DNA from: Jimgerdemannia flammicorona
Taxonomy: Eukaryota; Mucoromycota; Endogonomycetes; Endogonales; Endogonaceae
Direction of reading: 5' to 3'
Length of the DNA: 12,298 nt
NCBI GenBank assembly: GCA_003990745.1
Contig: RBNI01005650.1
Coordinates: 1 to 12,298, forward strand
Notes under the pieces: model-generated
What the model saw: only the letters and a program-made list of their open reading frames with translations
Database searches by the model: none
What the model was told of the DNA's origin: nothing
Program-made: the position numbers and the translations under genes
In this document: positions 8,515 through 12,298 of the stretch, piece after piece
How positions within the stretch are numbered: position 1 is the stretch's first letter
Layout of the letters: each line of letters starts with the position of its first letter

Positions 8515-10524
8515 CTACAAATCCACATTCAGGTCCTCCTGCACTAAGTCTAAGACATGTTCCACAGCTAGTTCCCTCTTCTCAGCTTCCTGTGCCTCCA
8601 ACCCTCCCAGAAGTTCAACCATTGCCCTATCCTCTTTCTTCTCAAAGTCCTCACAATACTCCAGACAGGCCTCCTGCCAGAGCTGCAAACCATGATGCTC
8701 TGCCCAACAGTAGGCAGCCCACTCACCAGCAACAACCACCAGCTCTGCCTTCCTCACCTCATCCACCTCATATCCCTCCTCTTCCAGAAAGATTGCAAGA
8801 ATCTCCACCTTCAGCACCTCTACCACCCCATCTCCTCACAAAATCTGTGCCCAATGCTCCTCAGGCATTACATGTAGGTCTACTTCTCCCAATACCTCAG
8901 CTGTGAGGTTATCTATCACCTTGCTCATCCACAGCAGGTTCTCTACCTCCTTCCCTTCAGGAGTCCCAGGCTGCCCTGCATTCAGCATTGTAGTATTAGC
9001 TCCTACACTGGCAGCCTCATCCCACTCCTCCTCTGAGACATCCACCAGCTCGTCCTTACTAACTGCTACCACCTGGCCTCCTTTTACCACATCTGAGACC
9101 CCAAAGTGAACTTGCTGGGCCCTCTACATCAGTACATCCTCCGCTGCCCCTCTCTTCCCAACTGGGCCCCTCCTGACAAGTGGGGGGGGGGTGCCATCCA
9201 AATCCTCCTCCCAAACTTCAAAAGTACCATCAGTATAGGGATCCTTGCCCAGCACCTTCCCAGCCTCTTCTTTAGTTGCCACTATCTTCTCTTCTCTCTT
9301 ACTAGCCCATACACTGGCTTCAATGCCTCCAGCCTCTTCAGCCCCATCCACCTTCCTCTTCACTCCTCCTTTTATACTTGCCAATAGCTCCCTCTGCCTC
9401 TTGCATCCCTGGGCCCTCTCTCACTGCCTTCTGTCAGTACAGATATGTTTCCCATCCACCACCTTCAGATATATTGACTCTTCAAACAGCTTCCAGGCTT
9501 TCGCCCTTCTCTCCACAGCACCACTCAGCTCCTCTAGAGCCTCCAACAAGTCCTCCTCCTCCTCTTCGCTCCCTTTCACCCTTGATATCTTACAGATAAA
9601 AGCCCCCCACATTAGTACCAAGGGCTAGTCACTCGTCTTCTCCATGACCTCCTTCCCTGCCAGCCGAATTCTGACATCAATATCACTCATCCTGAATGTG
9701 GTCTCCTCCTACATCTGGAAGCCAATGTCCACTACATCTCCATACTCTGCCATCACCTCCTCCACCCTCCTCCTGGTCTCCTCCTTTGTCACCATAGGCA
9801 CCCCCCTCACTAAAAGCTGCACCACTCTGGGGTCCCACCTCAAGCACTGCACCATGGAGACCACCACTTCTCCAACCACTACTCCAGTCTTCAGGGTCTC
9901 ATCCAGTGGGCCCACCTCCTCAAAGCCCACCTCAACCCCTTCCAGACCCTTCAGAAACTTCACCAAGGCTGCCCCAGCCACCTGCTTCGAAATAAGCCTC
10001 AGAACCATCCTCGCCATCACTACTAAGCCCTGGAAGCACAAAGTAGCCACAAACTCTAAGATTGATTTCTTGAGTAATAGTGCCACCACTAGTTCTATCA
10101 CACCATTGGCCAGGTCTCTCTTCCTTTTCGGGCCTATCTGTCCAGCCCTCATATCAACTGTCACATCTAGATTTTTTGCCAGATTCCCAGTCATGCTATT
10201 ATCAGCAGTCCCACCACTATCCCCAGTAGCTACTCCACTTCTCCCACCTCCCACTGACAAAAGCCCAGCACCCCCAGCATCCCTAACCTTCTGCTTCTCC
10301 TTCCCTTCTGCCTGTCTACTGTGAGCTCCCATCAGCCAACCTCCAGTCCTCAGCATGTCTGCAAAGCTCCTCCCCTGCTGTCCTCCAGTCCCCCCACCAG
10401 TACTGCCTCCACTGCCCAAGGCACCCTACCCACTAGAGCCACTGAAGGACCCCATTCCAAGCCCATACCCTCTCCTAACATATTGCCAGTCAAAGGCCCC
10501 AGGTCTGTCTGACCTAGTATGCAT
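8515..10524 (-). pseudogene. LINE ORF1, candidate RNA-binding protein, six internal stops
   Basis: The ATG at 10522-10524 follows an in-frame TAA, and one frame then runs to TAG at 8515-8517, 669 codons in all. Six stops interrupt it: TAG 10426-10428, TAG 9709-9711, TAG 9625-9627, TGA 9421-9423, TAG 9124-9126 and TGA 8836-8838. There is no indel in 2 kb. The N-terminus is Gly/Ser-rich with a SFADMLR motif seen in L1 ORF1 and Gag-like proteins. Around residues 230-300 a stretch reads VQLLVRGVPMVTKEE then a helix, then YGDVVDIGF. This looks like the beta1-alpha1-beta2 of an RRM fold, the RNA-binding module of many LINE ORF1 proteins. The last 300 residues are acidic and Glu-rich with likely helices. 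No CCHC knuckle was seen. Function is inferred from position and the RRM-like pattern. Confidence 0.82.
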
Positions 10525-10640
10525 GTCAGTTCCTTGCTGGTTGATATTATCTTAGTACCTTTCTCCAATAAACGACTTGAAAGTGTGTTGTAAAAGTGTG
10601 TGTAATGTGAATTGTAGTGGAGAAAGGAGATATTTTTTGA
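10525..10640 (-). other. Probable LINE 5' UTR and undefined junction with the right flank
   Basis: Upstream of the ORF1 ATG the minus strand has stops in the ORF1 frame and no further coding signal. Plus-strand composition changes from CT-rich (LINE) to GT/AG-rich at about 10565-10640, which suggests that the LINE 5' end lies there. No target duplication could be matched, because the other LINE end is outside the window. Confidence 0.35.
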
Positions 10641-10861
10641 GTACCAGCATCATCACTAAGGCTTGGGGGTCTATATTTGAATCAGAGCCAATCATTCTTG
10701 ACCAAGGGGTCCATTGGCCAGCAGGAGTAACTAATGATGAAGAGAACCATATATTTATTAATGAACATAGAGAGGTGGTTGCAATGGTAGTAAGAAATCT
10801 CTATGGTGATGAGCTTCACCACCACATCAACAAGATTTGTGAGGATTGTATCAAATACTAG
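10577..10861 (+). pseudogene. Unassigned protein-like ORF, 94 codons
   Basis: This is an open frame from ATG 10577 to TAG 10859-10861. It has balanced amino-acid composition and a hydrophilic C-terminal half with a likely helix (residues 62-93, including NLYGDELHHHINKICEDC). I do not recognise a family. It lies in a CpG-poor flank with repeats, and the frame stays readable past the stop into the poorer region to 10916. It could be an exon of a broken host gene, part of a third element, or chance. The frame beyond the possible intron (11003 onwards) is the same. Confidence 0.3.
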
Positions 10862-10917
10862 ATAGCAGAAAAGAGGGGGTGAAAAAAACAAGAAGGGGGG
10901 GTTTGAATGGGAATTGG

Positions 10918-11002
10918 GTATACTTCAACACTGGCAAAGAGTGGGTTCCAGAGTTCCAAAATCCCCTGCACTCATCTCTCTTTTTTTTTTTCTCCTCCCC
11001 AG
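10918..11002 (+). other. Possible spliceosomal intron (3' end well formed)
   Basis: A run of 11 T (10981-10991) and further pyrimidines lead to CCCCAG at 10997-11002, a strong 3' splice-site shape. The best 5' candidate is GTATAC at 10918-10923, which gives an 85-nt intron of fungal size. The flanking reading frames would be frame 2 downstream and frame 1 or 2 upstream. The 5' site is not a consensus GTAWGT, and I could not settle a branch point. Confidence 0.3.
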
Positions 11003-11362
11003 ATAAATTATACTCTTTGCCAATATATTCTTTTTGATATAATTCCAGGGATGCACAAGATTCTGTACTCCTACCAGAACTTTAGAAATGCTGTCAAAGA
11101 GCAAACTGTGCATAAGCATGACATGGCCTGTACAGTGATGATAGCTATAATCTAGAGTTCTTTGAGCAGATTGGTAGAGTGTATGGCAGGCCAGCTTAGT
11201 GGTGATCTCAGCATAGCTGTACATACATTCTTGGCACAATTTAGCATACTGTATGAGGTGAGGAGCTCTGCTTTTTTGGAGTGCTGCAGCCTAGGGGGTT
11301 TCTGTGGCCCAGGGGGTTTCTGCAGTCTAGGGGGTTTCTGCCCCCCCACATGCAAAAAGGAC
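11003..11362 (+). pseudogene. Unassigned coding-like stretch with one internal stop
   Basis: Frame 2 is open from 11003 to the TGA at 11360-11362, except for TAG at 11153-11155. It contains a plausible soluble-protein stretch (about 11054-11270, with MHKILYSYQNFRNAV and LVECMAGQLSGDLSIAVHTF) and then runs into the 18-bp repeats, where it reads GGFC repeats. A frame-1 stretch takes over at 11257. I do not recognise a homologous family, and a search is needed to decide between a host gene and a mobile element. Confidence 0.3.
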
Positions 11363-11799
11363 TGACCAGTTGCCATCCGTTTTGGCAGATTTTCAAGCTG
11401 GGGCTCCTGGGGCTGGACCAAGGGCAGGTATCCACCAGTACAGCCTGACAGTATAAGGTCCTGGGCCAAGAGTTCACCCAACTATACACTCATATCACAT
11501 TAGGATACATCAGGTATAATGTTTCTCTATTCATATATATAGACAACAATATCACTCTAGTAATGTTTTATATCTCAGAAAGAAAGGGCCCAACCTGGGA
11601 GGATAGCGGAGGAGTCTAGTATGACTTCACCTATGGTTTCAGGGTCCCATTTGCAGCCAACACAGCCATCCTCTTCCAACTACATGACTACCATGGTACC
11701 ATTGCCTTCAAGGAGAGCTTGGACACAACAGTCATCATACTTACAACAGATGATAGGCTCATCAAGGCCTGGGACTGGTGGGTAGAGCAGTTTTTGTAA
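11257..11799 (+). pseudogene. Unassigned C-terminal protein remnant with two internal stops
   Basis: Frame 1 runs from 11257 to TAA 11797-11799, 180 codons, broken by TGA 11446-11448 and TAG 11617-11619. It was easy to miss because it lacks an ATG-led open frame. The last part (11620-11796) is convincingly protein-like: YDFTYGFRVPFAANTAILF, then LHDYHGTIAF, then an Ile/Val/Thr strand and a Trp-rich tail (WDWWVEQFL). The pattern of beta strands, an N-T-A-I-L-F strand and a Y-H-G-T turn is reminiscent of the last strands of a double-stranded beta-helix (2-oxoglutarate/Fe oxygenase type), where a distal His sits in such a turn. That is a guess from a short pattern, not an identification. Confidence 0.4.
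11285..11338 (+). repeat. Three tandem 18-bp units
   Basis: Units at 11285-11302, 11303-11320 and 11321-11338 follow TGYRGYCYAGGGGGTTTC. The first and third differ at one base, and the second differs from them at three to four, all transitions. Eighteen is a multiple of three, so the array keeps every frame open (GGFC-type repeats in frame 2, RGFL-type in frame 1). Confidence 0.85.
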
Positions 11800-11883
11800 G
11801 AATTAGGTAATCTTTTACAAGAGATAGACAGTCTTTCATGAGGGTTAGGCAGTTATTTTGTGCAAGTTAGGTAGTCTTATGTG
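11799..11883 (+). repeat. Degenerate 21-22 bp tandem repeat, four units
   Basis: Units start at 11799, 11820, 11841 and 11863. Each has a core close to GTTAGGTAGTCTT followed by an AT/TG-rich tail. The units are diverged but the phase is kept. The array begins at the stop of the preceding reading frame. Confidence 0.6.
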
Positions 11884-12050
11884 GGGCATTGAGCTGGGTG
11901 CCTCTTCTGTAGCACTAGCTTAGCTGTTATGTAGGGCCTTACTGGCCCCTTGGCCCTGCTCTGCAGTGCCACTAGTATAGTACTATGGTACAGGGCCAGA
12001 GTGTCTATAGAACCTGAACCAGTGATGGGGCCTGAATCTGTGATAGACTT
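11884..12050. other. Noncoding flank, nothing assigned
   Basis: I see no gene here. One imperfect inverted pair, TGGCCCTG near 11959 and CAGGGCCA near 11992, could form a hairpin with a loop of about 30 bases, but similar short G/C palindromes arise by chance. Confidence 0.4.
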
Positions 12051-12156
12051 CAACTACTGGAAGCACCCTCCAACTACTGAAAATACTCTCTGACTACCAG
12101 AAGCACCCTCCGACCACTAGAAGCACCCTCCAACTGCCAGAAGCACCCTCCACCCC
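12051..12156 (+). repeat. 20-bp tandem repeat, about five units
   Basis: Exact 20-bp phasing starts at 12061, 12081, 12101, 12121 and 12141, with a half unit before it. The consensus is AAGCACCCTCCAACTACYAG. The second unit (12081-12100) is the most diverged. There are no spacers between units, so it is a minisatellite and not a CRISPR array. Confidence 0.9.
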
Positions 12157-12186
12157 AGACTTCTTGGTGGCTTAGAGCTGCTCCTA

Positions 12187-12298
12187 TGCTGCTAGTGGAG
12201 GGCTACAAATTTTGCACACTCCCTCTGCCTGCCCTGCCTGTCCTGGACACTTGTGACTTGGGGCTACCCCTTGCTACCAGTAGAGGGTCATAAATTTT
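12187..12298 (+). repeat. 27-bp direct repeat pair, 85 bp apart
   Basis: Positions 12187-12213 and 12272-12298 (the window end) match at 21 of 27 bases with no gap, and all six differences are transitions. Both end in CATAAATTTT or ACAAATTTT. The array may go on beyond the window. Confidence 0.75.

Larger units (their letters stand above)
1..10580 (-). mobile_element. L1-like non-LTR retrotransposon (LINE), 3' end off window, interrupted by a copia element
   Basis: The minus strand carries two consecutive ORFs 31 bp apart. ORF1 is a nucleic-acid-binding candidate. ORF2 has an AP endonuclease, a reverse transcriptase and a C-terminal knuckle. This two-ORF plan, with an APE-type endonuclease and a RT that reads ..EKAYD.., GVPQGD and FADD, is that of the L1/Tad side of the LINE tree. 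No RNase H domain was seen, which fits L1-like better than Tad, but the call to clade is an inference. About 5.7 kb of LINE is present once the 4.9-kb insert (145-5017) is discounted. The right (5') boundary is not defined: ORF1 starts at 10524, and I saw neither a target duplication nor a clear 5' UTR edge, so 10580 is approximate. The DNA is very CpG-poor and its coding strand is purine-rich. Confidence 0.85.

Noticed and set aside
9644..10324. 226-codon plus-strand open frame
   Set aside because: It is the antisense shadow of LINE ORF1. Its Ser/Pro/Thr-rich product comes from reading the purine-rich coding strand backwards, and the minus strand holds the RRM-like pattern and the long frame.
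10350..10568. Minus-strand ORF of 72 codons at the LINE 5' end
   Set aside because: It overlaps the start of ORF1 in another frame. The ORF1 frame begins at ATG 10524 and continues after one stop into the long ORF1.
11152..11481. Minus-strand 109-codon ORF with Pro/Lys/Gln repeats
   Set aside because: The repeat is only the 18-bp array read backwards. The plus strand has the splice-site-like signal and the continuing downstream reading frame.
12051..12156. CRISPR array
   Set aside because: The 20-bp units abut with no spacers, and the setting is eukaryotic.

Overview
This window is a nest of decayed retrotransposons in a eukaryotic genome, most likely that of a filamentous fungus. The fungal assignment is an inference from three things: a short-LTR Ty1/copia element primed by an internal (anticodon-arm) fragment of initiator tRNA-Met as in Ty5 and Drosophila copia, decay dominated by C:G-to-T:A transitions, and a short intron-like signal. 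No rRNA, tRNA, CRISPR array or bacterial-type operon is visible, and I recognise no intact host gene.

Layout. Positions 1-139 and 5018 to about 10.58 kb are one non-LTR retrotransposon (LINE, L1-like two-ORF type) on the minus strand. Its 5' end lies on the right, and its 3' end runs off the left edge of the window. ORF1 (10524 to 8515) keeps one reading frame for about 669 codons but carries six internal stops. ORF2 (8483 leftwards) encodes an AP-type endonuclease, a reverse transcriptase (FADD box at 6388-6399) and a C-terminal domain ending in a damaged CCHC-like knuckle. Positions 145-5017 are a Ty1/copia element on the plus strand inserted into ORF2. It has two 172-bp LTRs with TG...CA ends, a 5-bp target duplication (ATCAC), a primer-binding site, and gag, protease, integrase, reverse transcriptase and RNase H in copia order. 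If the insert and one ATCAC copy are removed, the LINE ORF2 frame runs straight across the junction. The copia element therefore arrived second, into a LINE.

Both elements are dead. The copia gag-pol has 22 internal in-frame stops and two frame changes. Its protease, integrase zinc and RNase H sites carry substitutions explained by C:G-to-T:A transitions. The two LTRs differ at 16 of 172 positions and all 16 are transitions. The LINE and the right flank are almost free of CpG (none between 5018 and 5775, and four in about 1.77 kb of right flank), whereas the copia insert keeps many. The host thus seems to mutate repeats by cytosine deamination, by RIP-like mutation, decay of methylated cytosine, or both, and the LINE has been exposed longer or differently.

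Right flank (about 10.58-12.3 kb). This holds protein-like stretches on the plus strand that I cannot assign (10577-10861, 11003-11362, 11257-11799), a possible intron end at 11002, and four sets of short direct or tandem repeats. It may be a degenerate host gene or a third, unidentified element. It is the only part of the window whose nature is open.
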